DNA from: Eubacterium sp.
GTDB lineage: Bacteria; Bacillota; Clostridia; Lachnospirales; Lachnospiraceae
NCBI GenBank assembly: GCA_022791495.1
Contig: JAAVZE010000032.1
Coordinates: 1 to 64,000, forward strand
Direction: 5' to 3'
DNA: 64,000 bases
Within the stretch, counting starts at the first letter, position 1; each line of letters begins with the position of its first letter. A program made the position numbers and the translations under genes. Positions 28,491 to 39,700 of the stretch are shown one piece after another. The notes beneath the pieces were generated by a model. The model had not been told where the DNA came from. It searched no databases and saw nothing but the letters and a program-made list of their open reading frames with translations.

Positions 28491-28748
28491 ATGAAGAAAT
28501 GGGAGTATGTGATCCGGGATGAGATAGGTATTCATGCAAGACCAGCGGGTGAGCTGGTAAAGGAAGCAAAAAAATACAATAGCAGGATTACCATCAGTAA
28601 AGATGGCAAGAGCGTAGAAGCTACAAAGTTGATGGCTGTTATGGGACTTGGGGTAAAATGTGGGCAGACAGTAGAAATTACAGTAGAGGGTGAGGATGAA
28701 GAGAAAGCCTATGAGGGGATGAAAAATTTTTTTGAGAAAAATCTATAA
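28491..28748 (+). CDS. HPr-family phosphocarrier protein, His15 present, Ser46 replaced by Lys
   Basis: YVIRDEIGIHARPAGELVKEAKKYNSRITISKDGKSVEATKLMAVMGLGVKCGQTVEITVEGEDEEKA; H at codon 15, AAG (Lys) at codon 46. Confidence 0.95.
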   Translation: MKKWEYVIRDEIGIHARPAGELVKEAKKYNSRITISKDGKSVEATKLMAVMGLGVKCGQTVEITVEGEDEEKAYEGMKNFFEKNL

Positions 28749-28751
28749 AAG

Positions 28752-28788
28752 AAACCACCGGAAATTGCACATTTTCCGGTGGTTTTTT
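28752..28788 (+). terminator. Rho-independent terminator after HPr
   Basis: AACCACCGGAAA TTGCACA TTTTCCGGTGGTTTTTT. Confidence 0.9.
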
Positions 28789-28977
28789 ACTACTTTGGAT
28801 GAGGACGGCGTGGTATAATATGCTGAATATGTCTCAAATCCTGTTAATTTTGTATGACACTGGCTTTCATTACGATTTTTCTTGAATATGCCTGCTGTGA
28901 TATGTATAATAGTAGAGGAAACGACCGGCTTACTTTTTATGCCGGCAGCGGCAAAAGAAAATTCGGGGGGACTTGTT

Positions 28978-30315
28978 ATGTCAGAGATTTGGGAATTCTA
29001 TGAGAACCTGAACGAGATCGTGTATGCTTCGGATATGGATACTCATGAAATCATATATATGAATCTGAAGGCGTGTGAGGTTTATGGAATCAAGGATCTA
29101 GAGGAAGTAAGAGGAAAAAAATGTTATGATGTGCTGCATCAGAATTCCGGGCCCTGTGAGTTCTGCACCAACAGTGTTTTAAAACCGGGATTTTTTCATG
29201 AGTGGGAAATTTTTAATCCGGTGGTTAAGAAGAGCTTTAAATTGAAGGATACGATGGTAGAGGCAGATGGACGGCGGTGTCGGATGGAGCTTGCTATCGA
29301 TATGAGTATTCAGGAGGAGCAGAAAAAGACGATTCAGAAATATACCAGCAATGAAAGTATGGTAAATGAGGGACTGCGGCTGGCACTGGCGGAGCCGAGG
29401 CCGGAACGGTCGCTGGAAGTTCTGCTTGCATATCTGGGCGAGCATTTAAAAAGTGAGCGGGTTTATATTTTTGAAGAAAGCGAGGATGGAACCTTAGACA
29501 ATACCTTTGAGTGGTGCGGCAGTGGTGTACTTCCACAGAAGGAGGTATTGCAGAAGGTTCCTTTCGAGGTGGTTTCTCTCTGGTATCATACATTTAAGAA
29601 AAATAAAAATGTAATTATACAGAATGTGGAGGCGATCCGGGAAGAGGATCCATTGGCATATGAATATCTAAAGCCACAGAAAATTCACACACTGGTGGTC
29701 AGCCCTCTTGTGGATAACGGAAAAATTATCGGTTTTTACGGAGTGGATAATCCGCCGGGGGAACTGCTGGATCATATTTCCATGCTGTTCTGGATTGTTG
29801 GGCATTTTATCGTGTCGATGCTGAAGCGCCGCATGCTGGTGAACCGCCTGGAAAGACTGAGTATGTATGACCAGCTTACCGGACTTGGGAACCGGCACGC
29901 AATGAAAGAATACCAGAGCAGTCTGTCAAATAAGGAAAGTCTCGGGGTGCTTTATTGTGATGTTATGGGGTTAAAATATGTCAATGACACCTTGGGCCAT
30001 CAGGAGGGGGACCAGCTTTTGATGCGAGTTTGTGAGTGCCTGAACAGACAATTTGGTGATTATGCCCTGTTCCGTATAGGAGGCGATGAGTTCCTGGGAC
30101 TGTGCCCTGGGATCGGCAGGAAAGAACTGGAGCACAGGATAACCTTATTGGATCAGGATATGGAAGAAAATGATGCGGGAATGGCATTGGGATATGTCTG
30201 GGAGCCGGAATACAGCGGAGGCTTTGAACATCTTCTGTTAGAGTCAGACCGTCGGATGTATGAGGATAAGAGAAGACGTAAAAATGCAAAAAAGAAGGAG
30301 AAAAATGAGCAATGA
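28978..30315 (+). CDS. PAS/GAF-type sensor diguanylate cyclase (GGDEF)
   Basis: LERLSMYDQLTGLGNRHAMKEY...DVMGLKYVNDTLGHQEGDQLL...FRIGGDEFLGL. Confidence 0.9.
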   Translation: MSEIWEFYENLNEIVYASDMDTHEIIYMNLKACEVYGIKDLEEVRGKKCYDVLHQNSGPCEFCTNSVLKPGFFHEWEIFNPVVKKSFKLKDTMVEADGRRCRMELAIDMSIQEEQKKTIQKYTSNESMVNEGLRLALAEPRPERSLEVLLAYLGEHLKSERVYIFEESEDGTLDNTFEWCGSGVLPQKEVLQKVPFEVVSLWYHTFKKNKNVIIQNVEAIREEDPLAYEYLKPQKIHTLVVSPLVDNGKIIGFYGVDNPPGELLDHISMLFWIVGHFIVSMLKRRMLVNRLERLSMYDQLTGLGNRHAMKEYQSSLSNKESLGVLYCDVMGLKYVNDTLGHQEGDQLLMRVCECLNRQFGDYALFRIGGDEFLGLCPGIGRKELEHRITLLDQDMEENDAGMALGYVWEPEYSGGFEHLLLESDRRMYEDKRRRKNAKKKEKNEQ

Positions 30316-32006
30316 AACAGTCATCAGAATTGAATACTTTACTCAGACAGATTGATCATAAAGGGTATCCGGCATACAAGCAGCTGCGTGGAGAATATCA
30401 GTTTCCAGGGTATGTGCTGGGCATAGACCATGTACAGGGAGATCCCTTTGCCGCACCTTCCAGGGTCAGCATCCATGTGAAGGGTGCACAGGCGGCATTC
30501 CCACAGGAATTGTATCGTCTGGCATGTCAGAAGACAGCGCTGGAGGATGCTCTGCTGAGGGAAATGAGCAGACAGCTCCGGGGCGTATCTTTTCAGGCAA
30601 AGGGTTCAGGTAAGTCGGGTCTGATGTCAGTGAGCACACCGGGGCAGGAGGTACTATCCCGGAGTGGATGTCAGCTGGATGACAGGACGGGGGATATTGT
30701 TCTGCGTATGGAGATCGGATTCCCGGCAAATGGTCGGAGTATCAATGCCAGGGAATTAGAAAAAATCTTGTTTGATTTTTTGCCAAAATGTGTTAGTCAT
30801 AGTCTGTACTACCGGGCACTGGATGCCGGCAGACTAAAGAAGACAGCAGAGCTGGCAGAGGATCAGCTTGCCATCCGCCAGATGCTGGCCGACCGTGGTC
30901 TTGTGGCATTTGTGGCAAATGGTTCTGTGCTGCCGAGGGAATCCGGAGTCAGCAGCCGCCCGATGAAGCAGGCAGTACCCTTTCAGTCGCCGGCTTCTAT
31001 GGAAGTAGAGCTTACCCTTCCCAATAAAGGAGCTCTTCGTGGCATGGGGATTCCCAAGGGGATCACCTTGATCGTGGGAGGCGGGTATCACGGAAAATCC
31101 ACCCTGCTCAAAGCACTGGAACTTGGTGTTTACGATCATATTACTGGGGATGGGAGAGAATACGTCATTACCGATGGCACTGCGGTTAAACTTCGTGCGG
31201 AAGATGGCAGAAGTGTTAAAAATGTTGATATTTCATTTTTTATCAATAATCTTCCTAATGGAAAGGATACGGTGAAATTTTGTACGGAGGACGCCAGTGG
31301 AAGTACTTCCCAGGCGGCGAATGTGATCGAGGCGATGGAGGCGGGAAGCCAGGTATTCCTTATCGATGAGGACACCAGCGCCACGAATTTTATGATCCGG
31401 GATGAATTGATGCAGCGGGTGGTGCACCGCGAGCTGGAGCCCATCACCCCTTATATTGAAAGAGTCCGGGAGTTGTATGAAAGTTATGGCATATCTACGG
31501 TTCTGGTGGCGGGAAGCTCCGGCAGTTATTTTCATAAGGCGGACTGTATTCTGCAGATGAACCGGTATGTGCCTGCGGATATCACAGATTATGCAAAGGA
31601 AGAGGCAAAGGCATTTCCAGTGCTGGAGGAAATGCCGGCAGAGGTTCAGCCCTCTTTTGAGCGGGTATTCAGCCAGAATCGTAAACTGGCTGGCAGTGAC
31701 CGGGTCAAAATGAAGACCATGGGGATGGACGGTATCAGTATTGACAGAGAGACCATTGATCTTCGGTATTTGGAGCAGCTGGCGGATCCAGAGCAGCTGT
31801 CAATGCTCGCCCAGATTGTAAAGTATGCAGAATTGAATGTCCTGGACGGCAAGAAGACAATGGTACAGGTGGTAGATATTTTGGAGACACTGCTGACACA
31901 AAAGGGATTTGGTGGTATCTGTGGTGAAAGAAATGTAGTCTCCGGGCTGGCGCTGCCGAGAAGGCAGGAGATCTTTGCCTGCCTGAACCGCTACCGGAGA
32001 TTATAG
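30312..32006 (+). CDS. ABC-class ATPase domain protein
   Basis: GIPKGITLIVGGGYHGKSTLLKALELGVYDHI (Walker A); VFLIDEDTSATNFMIRD (Walker B). Confidence 0.88.
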   Translation: MKQSSELNTLLRQIDHKGYPAYKQLRGEYQFPGYVLGIDHVQGDPFAAPSRVSIHVKGAQAAFPQELYRLACQKTALEDALLREMSRQLRGVSFQAKGSGKSGLMSVSTPGQEVLSRSGCQLDDRTGDIVLRMEIGFPANGRSINARELEKILFDFLPKCVSHSLYYRALDAGRLKKTAELAEDQLAIRQMLADRGLVAFVANGSVLPRESGVSSRPMKQAVPFQSPASMEVELTLPNKGALRGMGIPKGITLIVGGGYHGKSTLLKALELGVYDHITGDGREYVITDGTAVKLRAEDGRSVKNVDISFFINNLPNGKDTVKFCTEDASGSTSQAANVIEAMEAGSQVFLIDEDTSATNFMIRDELMQRVVHRELEPITPYIERVRELYESYGISTVLVAGSSGSYFHKADCILQMNRYVPADITDYAKEEAKAFPVLEEMPAEVQPSFERVFSQNRKLAGSDRVKMKTMGMDGISIDRETIDLRYLEQLADPEQLSMLAQIVKYAELNVLDGKKTMVQVVDILETLLTQKGFGGICGERNVVSGLALPRRQEIFACLNRYRRL

Positions 32007-32022
32007 GGAAAATAATAGGTAT

Positions 32023-33396
32023 TTGGGAGAGGAGGAGAATACTTTGGAGCGAAGCAGGATGAAAGATATGACGGTGGGGTCGCCGATCCGGCTGATCCTT
32101 GGCTTTGCCATACCGCTGTTTTTTGGTATGCTGTTTCAGCAGTTTTACAGTTTGATGGATATGATCATTGTGGGGAAGTTTCTTGGTGCAAAGTCTCTGG
32201 CAGCAGTGGGTGCTACTGGTTCCATCAATTTTATGATCATAGGTTTTTGCATGGGAGTCTGCAATGGTTTTGCCATCCCGGTAGCCCAGCGCTTTGGGGC
32301 AAAGGATGAAAAAATGCTCCGGTGTTTTGTGGCAAATAGTGTCTGGCTTTCCATTCTATTTGCCTCCGTAATGACACTGTCTGTCTGTTTACTCTGTCGG
32401 AATATACTGGTCTGGATGGATACGCCTTCTGATATTTTTAATGAGGCATACCGATACATTTTTATAATTTTTATTGGTATCCCCGCTACCTATCTATACA
32501 ATCTTCTGTCGGGGATCATTCGTTCTCTGGGGGATTCTAAAAGTCCATTGATCTTTCTGGTGATTTCCTCTGTGCTGAATATCGGACTGGATATGCTGGC
32601 GATCGTAGTTTTTCATATGGGTGTGGCAGGGGCAGCAGGGGCGACGGTGTTGTCTCAGGCGATTTCGGGAGTGCTTTGCCTGTTTTATATCAAGAAAAAA
32701 TTTCCTATCCTGCGGATTCAGAAAAAGGAGTGGAAACTTCGGGGGAACTGTATTGGGCGTCTCTGTAGTATGGGAATTCCCATGGGACTGCAGTATTCCA
32801 TCACTGCTATTGGAAGCGTCATTCTGCAGACTGCCGTTAACGGACTTGGTTCTACTGCTGTAGCCTCTATGACTGCAGGGGGTAAGATTGCCATGTTTTT
32901 TTATTGTCCTTACGATGCCTTTGGCGCTACGATGGCTACCTACGCAGGCCAGAATGTGGGTGCCTGCCGGCTCGACCGTGTCACGAAAGGAATGGTGCAG
33001 TGCAGCTATCTGGCAGCTGCTTACTGTGTACTGGCAGGAGCATTTCTCATTGGCTTTGGAGACAAACTGGCGCTTTTATTTGTGGATTCTGCGGAGGTAG
33101 AAATTATCCGGAATGTGTCAGAGTTTCTGTTTTGGAATAGTATTTTCCTTATTCCACTGGCGCTGGTCAACATCATCCGTTTTTCCATCCAGGGACTTGG
33201 CTTTGGCAAACTGGCGATCTTTGCGGGGGTAGCAGAGATGGTTGGACGAAGTGTTGTGGGCTTTGGTTTTGTCCCTGTCTTTGGTTTTACGGCGGCATGC
33301 CTCGCCAGTCCGGTGGCCTGGATCCTGGCGGACCTGTTTCTCATACCGGCATATCGTCACTGTATCCGGAAATTAGAGAAGATCATAGAAAAATAA
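32023..33396 (+). CDS. MATE-family efflux transporter
   Basis: GSPIRLILGFAIPLFFGMLFQQFYSLMDMIIVGKFLGAKSLAAVGATGSINFMIIGF; start uncertain (TTG vs ATG 32059). Confidence 0.92.
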   Translation: MGEEENTLERSRMKDMTVGSPIRLILGFAIPLFFGMLFQQFYSLMDMIIVGKFLGAKSLAAVGATGSINFMIIGFCMGVCNGFAIPVAQRFGAKDEKMLRCFVANSVWLSILFASVMTLSVCLLCRNILVWMDTPSDIFNEAYRYIFIIFIGIPATYLYNLLSGIIRSLGDSKSPLIFLVISSVLNIGLDMLAIVVFHMGVAGAAGATVLSQAISGVLCLFYIKKKFPILRIQKKEWKLRGNCIGRLCSMGIPMGLQYSITAIGSVILQTAVNGLGSTAVASMTAGGKIAMFFYCPYDAFGATMATYAGQNVGACRLDRVTKGMVQCSYLAAAYCVLAGAFLIGFGDKLALLFVDSAEVEIIRNVSEFLFWNSIFLIPLALVNIIRFSIQGLGFGKLAIFAGVAEMVGRSVVGFGFVPVFGFTAACLASPVAWILADLFLIPAYRHCIRKLEKIIEK

Positions 33397-33492
33397 ATAT
33401 AGATGCCCTAGGTTGATTCATTTGAAAAATATCTGCACATGTGATAAGATGTAAGCGGTAATGTAAGAATTGATGAAATGGAGGAAAAGAAT

Positions 33493-34698
33493 ATGGATAA
33501 GATTAAGATGACGACGCCCCTTGTGGAGATGGACGGGGATGAGATGACAAGAATTTTATGGCAGATGATAAAAGATGAGCTCTTACTGCCATATATAGAT
33601 TTAAAGACAGAGTATTATGACCTCGGTCTGGAATACCGGAATGAGACCAATGACCAGGTGACAGTGGATTCCGCGGAGGCGACAAAAAAATATGGTGTGG
33701 CTGTAAAATGTGCCACCATTACCCCAAATGCGGCAAGAATGACAGAATACGATTTGAAAGAGATGTGGAAGAGCCCGAATGGTACGATCCGAGCAGCCCT
33801 GGATGGCACGGTGTTCCGTACCCCGATCCAGGTAAAGGGCATCGATCCCTGTGTGAAAAACTGGACGGCGCCGATCACTTTGGCCAGACATGCCTACGGT
33901 GATGTATATAAAAATACGGAGATCAAGGTGCCGGGAAAAGGTAAGGCAGAACTTGTATTTACAGCAGAGGATGGGACAGAGATCCGCGAGACCATTCATG
34001 AATTCGACGGTCCTGGTATCCTTCAGGGGATCCACAACACGGATCAGTCCATCGCCAGCTTTGCCAAAGCATGTTTTGGTTATGCACTGGATACAAAACA
34101 GGATCTGTGGTTTGCCACCAAGGATACGATTTCCAAAAAGTATGACCACAATTTTAAGGATATTTTCCAGGAGATTTACGACAAGGAGTACAAGGATAAA
34201 TTTGAGGCGGCAGGTATCGAGTATTTCTACACCCTGATCGATGATGCGGTAGCGCGTGTCATGAAAGCAGAGGGCGGATTTATCTGGGCGTGCAAAAATT
34301 ACGACGGTGATGTGATGAGTGATATGGTATCCTCTGCCTGCGGTTCCCTTGCCATGATGACCTCTGTGCTGGTATCCCCAAGCGGCGTGTACGAGTATGA
34401 GGCGGCTCACGGTACGGTGCAGAGACATTATTATAAACATCTGAAGGGGGAGGAAACTTCCACTAACTCTGTGGCTACCATCTTTGCCTGGACAGGAGCA
34501 CTTCGCAAGCGCGGTGAACTCGATGGAATCAATGAGCTTCAGGAGTTTGCAGACAAGCTGGAAAAAGCCACGTTGAAAACTATTGAAGATGGTAAGATGA
34601 CAAAGGATCTTGCGTTGATCACGAGTCTGGAAAATGTGAAAGTATTAAACAGCCAGGATTTTATCAAAGCGATCCGGGAGACCATGGAGACGCTGTAA
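33493..34698 (+). CDS. icd: NADP-dependent isocitrate dehydrogenase
   Basis: [64 protein letters not shown]. Confidence 0.96.
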   Translation: MDKIKMTTPLVEMDGDEMTRILWQMIKDELLLPYIDLKTEYYDLGLEYRNETNDQVTVDSAEATKKYGVAVKCATITPNAARMTEYDLKEMWKSPNGTIRAALDGTVFRTPIQVKGIDPCVKNWTAPITLARHAYGDVYKNTEIKVPGKGKAELVFTAEDGTEIRETIHEFDGPGILQGIHNTDQSIASFAKACFGYALDTKQDLWFATKDTISKKYDHNFKDIFQEIYDKEYKDKFEAAGIEYFYTLIDDAVARVMKAEGGFIWACKNYDGDVMSDMVSSACGSLAMMTSVLVSPSGVYEYEAAHGTVQRHYYKHLKGEETSTNSVATIFAWTGALRKRGELDGINELQEFADKLEKATLKTIEDGKMTKDLALITSLENVKVLNSQDFIKAIRETMETL

Positions 34699-34745
34699 GG
34701 TTTTGAATTGGGGGGTAAATACCTTTTGCCCCCAGCATCAGTATA

Positions 34746-34770
34746 TCAGGTGTGGGAGATCCACACCTGA
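34746..34770. other. Perfect 10-bp-stem hairpin between icd and the GT2 gene (regulatory or terminator-like)
   Basis: TCAGGTGTGG-GAGAT-CCACACCTGA; no strong T-run. Confidence 0.5.
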
Positions 34771-34812
34771 TTGCATCTATAGAAATGCTGTGCCGGAGGA
34801 TGGAGGGTGAAT

Positions 34813-35880
34813 ATGAATAAAAAAATATCGGTGATCGTCCCTGTGTACAATGCCGAGACATATCTGTCCCAGTGTATCGAGAGTATATTAAAGCAAGACT
34901 ATGAAAACCTGGAGCTGCTGCTGGTGGACGACGGATCCAGTGACAAAAGCATGCAGATTTGTGAGGAGTATGGGAACCGGTCTGGAAAAGTAAGGGTTTT
35001 GACGCAGAAAAACAGCGGTGTTTCCGCGGCCAGAAATAGGGGGATCGAGAAGGCGGAAGGGGGCTATATCGTATTTGTGGATGCGGATGATTATCTGCCG
35101 GAATCCTGTGTGCTGTCCCGTATGGCGGCAGGGATAGGCTCGGCGGATATCCTGGTGGGGGATTATATGCGGCTTTGGAATGACAAACTGCTTCCTGCCG
35201 GAAGCTGCAGCAGTTTTAGCGGATTTTCACCGGAGCAGGGGGCATTTCGTTTTCGGGGATTTTTTTCTGTGGGGACGCTGTCCTATGTGTGGTGCAAGAT
35301 GTACCGGCGTTCTTTTTTGCAGGAAAACCAGCTGCGTTTTGGAGATTATGCCTATGCAGAGGATAAGCTGTTTAATTTTTACTGTTATATCCGGGGGGCA
35401 AAGTATGCGTTTCTTACGGAACCAGTTTATGTTTACCGGAAAAACGATGCCTCTGCTTCCTATCAGTTCCGGCCGGATTCAGTCAAGGGATGGATGGCGA
35501 TCGCAGAGGAGCTGGAACACTCGATGTGTGAGGAAGCGGGAGATAAAGGATACGAGGATCTGGCGGCCTGTACGATTTTTTTTGCAGCATTTTTTGACGG
35601 GAAGATGAATTATGAGTATGGGGGAAAGACCCTTTCCGCAGTGAAAAAGGTGCTGAAGGAATATGCTTCATATCCTCAGGCCAAGAAGTATTTTTCAGAA
35701 CTTGCCAGGGGCAGACTGTTAAAAAATATATCGCCTTTTTTTTGGAAAGGGATGATCTGGGGATTTGCCTGGGGGATGTGGCTGCACTGTTATGGGATTC
35801 TTTCGCTGGGGATCAAGCTGCTGATCGACTGGCGCATCGATGAGAGGTTGTCAGATACAGGGTTGAGGGATGAGGAATAG
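34813..35880 (+). CDS. Family 2 glycosyltransferase
   Basis: ISVIVPVYNAETYLSQCIESILKQDYENLELLLVDDGSSDKSMQICEEY; VDADDYLPE. Confidence 0.95.
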   Translation: MNKKISVIVPVYNAETYLSQCIESILKQDYENLELLLVDDGSSDKSMQICEEYGNRSGKVRVLTQKNSGVSAARNRGIEKAEGGYIVFVDADDYLPESCVLSRMAAGIGSADILVGDYMRLWNDKLLPAGSCSSFSGFSPEQGAFRFRGFFSVGTLSYVWCKMYRRSFLQENQLRFGDYAYAEDKLFNFYCYIRGAKYAFLTEPVYVYRKNDASASYQFRPDSVKGWMAIAEELEHSMCEEAGDKGYEDLAACTIFFAAFFDGKMNYEYGGKTLSAVKKVLKEYASYPQAKKYFSELARGRLLKNISPFFWKGMIWGFAWGMWLHCYGILSLGIKLLIDWRIDERLSDTGLRDEE

Positions 35881-35937
35881 AAAGACAATGGCTTTGTTGA
35901 GCCCGGGATCTATAATTAGGATTTGGAGAATAGAGTT

Positions 35938-36738
35938 ATGAATAATAAACAGATTTTGGAAATTGCAATGAAACAATCTGCCATTGACAGCAGCTGCCGC
36001 TGGCAGGATTTTAAGGAAATGGAAAATAAGGTAGTCATATCCGAAAAGAATGAAAAGGCCAGAAAATATCTGGAGCTGCCTTTTCTCTGTGATCTGACTT
36101 CGTATGGAAATAATATTGTTGCCTCAGTTTGTGAAGAACTGGAGGAAATTGTAACAGAGTACATAAACAAATATGCGGCAGAACATTGTTTTGAAACGCC
36201 GGATCTGCACGATTTGATGAATCGTATCCGTCCCATGGGGTATGATGTTTGTTTTATGGCAGAGTATTCACTTCCGGATATGGATATTTTACTTGGAGAC
36301 GGGCTGGCGGAGAGACTGCAGAAGGGCTGTCCTTACGAGATGCGGTTGTTAGAACCGGAAGATTTTCGTGAACGATATACTGATCAGTGGAGCAATGCTC
36401 TTTGTGAGAAACGAAAAGAACTGGATGTGATCGCTGTAGGTGCTTATGACAAGAATAAGCTGATCGGACTGGCAGGGGCTTCCGCAGATTGTGAGTGCAT
36501 GTGGCAGATCGGGATTGATGTCCTTCCAGAATACCGCAGAAGAGGCATTGCGGCGGCGCTGACCAGTAAGTTAGCTGTGGAAATCCTGGACCGCGGCATT
36601 GTACCTTTTTATTGTTGTGCCTGGTCAAATATCGCTTCCATACGGAACGCGTTTGCCAGTGGTTTTCGTCCTGCCTGGGTGCAGCTTACGGTGAAGAAAC
36701 TGGAAGAGATTGAAGAATTTTTGCTCATTGAGCCTTAA
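35938..36738 (+). CDS. GNAT-family N-acetyltransferase
   Basis: GIDVLPEYRRRGIAAALTSKLAVEILDRGIVPFYCCAWSNIASIRNAFASGFRPAW. Confidence 0.85.
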   Translation: MNNKQILEIAMKQSAIDSSCRWQDFKEMENKVVISEKNEKARKYLELPFLCDLTSYGNNIVASVCEELEEIVTEYINKYAAEHCFETPDLHDLMNRIRPMGYDVCFMAEYSLPDMDILLGDGLAERLQKGCPYEMRLLEPEDFRERYTDQWSNALCEKRKELDVIAVGAYDKNKLIGLAGASADCECMWQIGIDVLPEYRRRGIAAALTSKLAVEILDRGIVPFYCCAWSNIASIRNAFASGFRPAWVQLTVKKLEEIEEFLLIEP

Positions 36739-36764
36739 GTCTTCTGCTTTTGGAGTGAAAAACT

Positions 36765-39700
36765 ATGAATGATAGAAAAAGAAACAGTAAAATAAGATTA
36801 ATAAAGGATAATATTCAGCAATTTCTTTATAAAGGCATTGAGAATATTAAACAAAAAAATAACAAATGGATTGATGCTCTATGTAGAGCCTTGGTATATA
36901 GTGGGAAATCGGAATATAAGGATTTTACACCAGAGAAAGAAATTAAAAATGGGGAGGAATATCTGAATGCTTTAGATTGGGCATTGAGGAACCCGGATAT
37001 TAAAAATATTGCGTTATCTGGGCCATATGGCTCTGGGAAAAGCAGTATTATTCAATCTTATAAGGAGAAACACCCAAGTGTCAAAGCTCTTAATATTTCT
37101 TTGGCAACCTTTGATGTGGAAAATTGTCGGGATGAGGAAAATATAATTGAGGAAGGGATATTAAAGCAATTATTTTATAAAGTGGACGCGCATAAGATAC
37201 CACAGAGTCGGTATAGAAAATTGAAAAAAATAAGTATTATTTCTTATGCTCGTAATATAAGTGTTTTCTCTATATTATTGATTTTCATTTGTGGTTTTTT
37301 CTTGACGGATAAAACTTGTACGTTATTTAATAAGGTTTTGTCTATTGGTGCGTATTGGGGATTGGGAGATTTGTATACAGTATTTTTTGTTATATGCGTT
37401 TGGATGGCAAGTGTATTGTTTTTGGCCTATCTTTTTAGGTGGATTACTAAAAAGTTTTCTCTGAAGGAAATTAATTTAGCTGATAAAGCAATTATTTCAG
37501 AAGGTTTGGAAGAAGATGAGTCTATTTTTAACAAAAATATGGATGAGATTGTTTATTTTTTTGAAGAAACTAAGTATGATACGGTATTTATTGAGGATTT
37601 GGATAGATTTAAAAGTACAGAGATTTTCATAAAACTGCGGGAATTAAATACCATACTGAATAATTATGAACAAATAAAAAATCGGATTGCATTTATATAT
37701 GCAATTAGAGACGATATCTTCGTGAGGGATGAGAGAACGAAGTTTTTTGATTTTATCATACCAGTTATTCCAATTATAAACTCAACCAACTCTGGGGAAA
37801 TTCTGCGAGAAAAATTGAATGTTATTGAAATGGAAGATGGTACATATGCCAGTTCAAAGTATGACATATCATCACGCTTTATTACGTTAATATCGCCATT
37901 CATTGAAGATATGCGTGTGTTGACTAGTATTTGCAACGAGTTTGTTATATATAAAAAGACTCTAAGAGATAGACAGAATCTCTCACTAAAAGATGAATTG
38001 ATGTTTTCCATGATGATTTTTAAAAATTTGTATCCAAAAGATTTTGCGGATTTAGAAGCAGAAAAGGGGATTGTCAAAAAGGCATTCAATGCAAAGAAGA
38101 ATTTTATAAATAATAAGATTTTAGAGTTAGAAAAAGAAATTGAGCTAAAGCAAATTCTTTTAGATAAAATTGATTCAGATGTATTGCGAGACTTGAGGGA
38201 AGTAAAAATTGCTTTCATAAATTATCTAGTTGGAGGCAATGAAAAATTAGATTATGTGGAAAATGCTAATGGGAAATTTACATATTCCGATATTATGAAA
38301 AGTGATTTTGATATTAAGAAGTTGGATGGTCAAAGGGTTAATATTTATTATGTAACAGGGTATGATTACTATAGCATGCCTAAAACAGATAGTAGAACTT
38401 TACAGAATTTAAGTGCGGAATTAAAAGATATGGGTAACGACTATTTTAAACGGTGCGAAGTTATGAAAAATAGCACAAAAGATAGGAAAGACTCAATTAA
38501 AAAAAATATTGAAAATTGTAAAAAAGAAATTTCTTATTTACGTTCCTATACGTTACCAGCATTAATTAAAAAGTATTCCTCTGAGGTGATTTTTCCTGAT
38601 GAAATAAGAGAAAACAAACTATTAGTTTTTCTTATCCGTCATGGTTATATAGATGAGAATTATGCAGAGTATATAAACTATTTTCATCCGAAGAGCATTA
38701 CAAAGGATGAAATGAATTTCATTTTGGGAATAAGAAATTTTGAGCCTGTTGGTGACTTTTCCTATACATTGAAACATTGTGGCCGAATTATGGAACTCAT
38801 AGAGGATTATGAGTTTAGTCAACCAGAGACACTTAATTTCAATTTGCTGGATTATATGATTCTTCAGGAGAAAAAGGACCACAAGTATGATATTATGCTG
38901 CAACAGATTGTGAACCATTCTGCAAAAGGCAAGGGATTTATTAAAGCATATTTGGATAGAGGACTCAACCTAGAGAGGTTTGTTCATGATATATGTCGTG
39001 AAAGTGAATGGATTTGGTATGAATTTTTGACAGATAATTCTCTTTCCGAGGACACAAAGTATAAATATTTGGAATTTATACTTTGCTATGCGGATATAAC
39101 AGATATTAAGAATAACAATGGCTATTTTGACGATAAAGATAATGGGTATAACATATGTAAACCGATTTGTTCGTTTATGAAGGAGCGTAAAGACACACTG
39201 CAAAGGTTTAAAAATATACCAGTAGATAGAATGATGCAGGTAATTGAAACATTGGGCATATATTTTAAGGAGTTAGATATTGAGGGAGTGGATAAAACGC
39301 TGCTGGAATATGTTTTTGACAATCAGTTCTTTGAGCTGACCCATTCAATGCTTGGAAATTTGTTTAAGATGAAAAAACCGGAATGTATTCCTGATTTGCG
39401 TAGGGCAAATTATAAAATGGTACGCAGTCTGGGATATGAGCCTTTGAATGAAAATATAAATTCAAATTTTCCTCAGTATGTACAAACTTTTATTTTGGAT
39501 ACAGAAACCAATACGGAAGAGGATTTTGAATCTGTAAATGATATCATTGAAAACTTATTTAAGCAAGACGATTCAGATAGGTGTTTACAGGTTATTGACA
39601 AAGAACCTGTTATTTGGGAGAACCTGGAGAATTGTTGTGCTGATGGACTGAATGATGAAGAGAGAAAACCAGTTGTGTTAGAACTTTGGAACTATATTTT

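Noticed and set aside
33601-34440. 279-aa minus-strand ORF
   Set aside because: Entirely antisense to well-conserved icd; a codon-bias shadow ORF.
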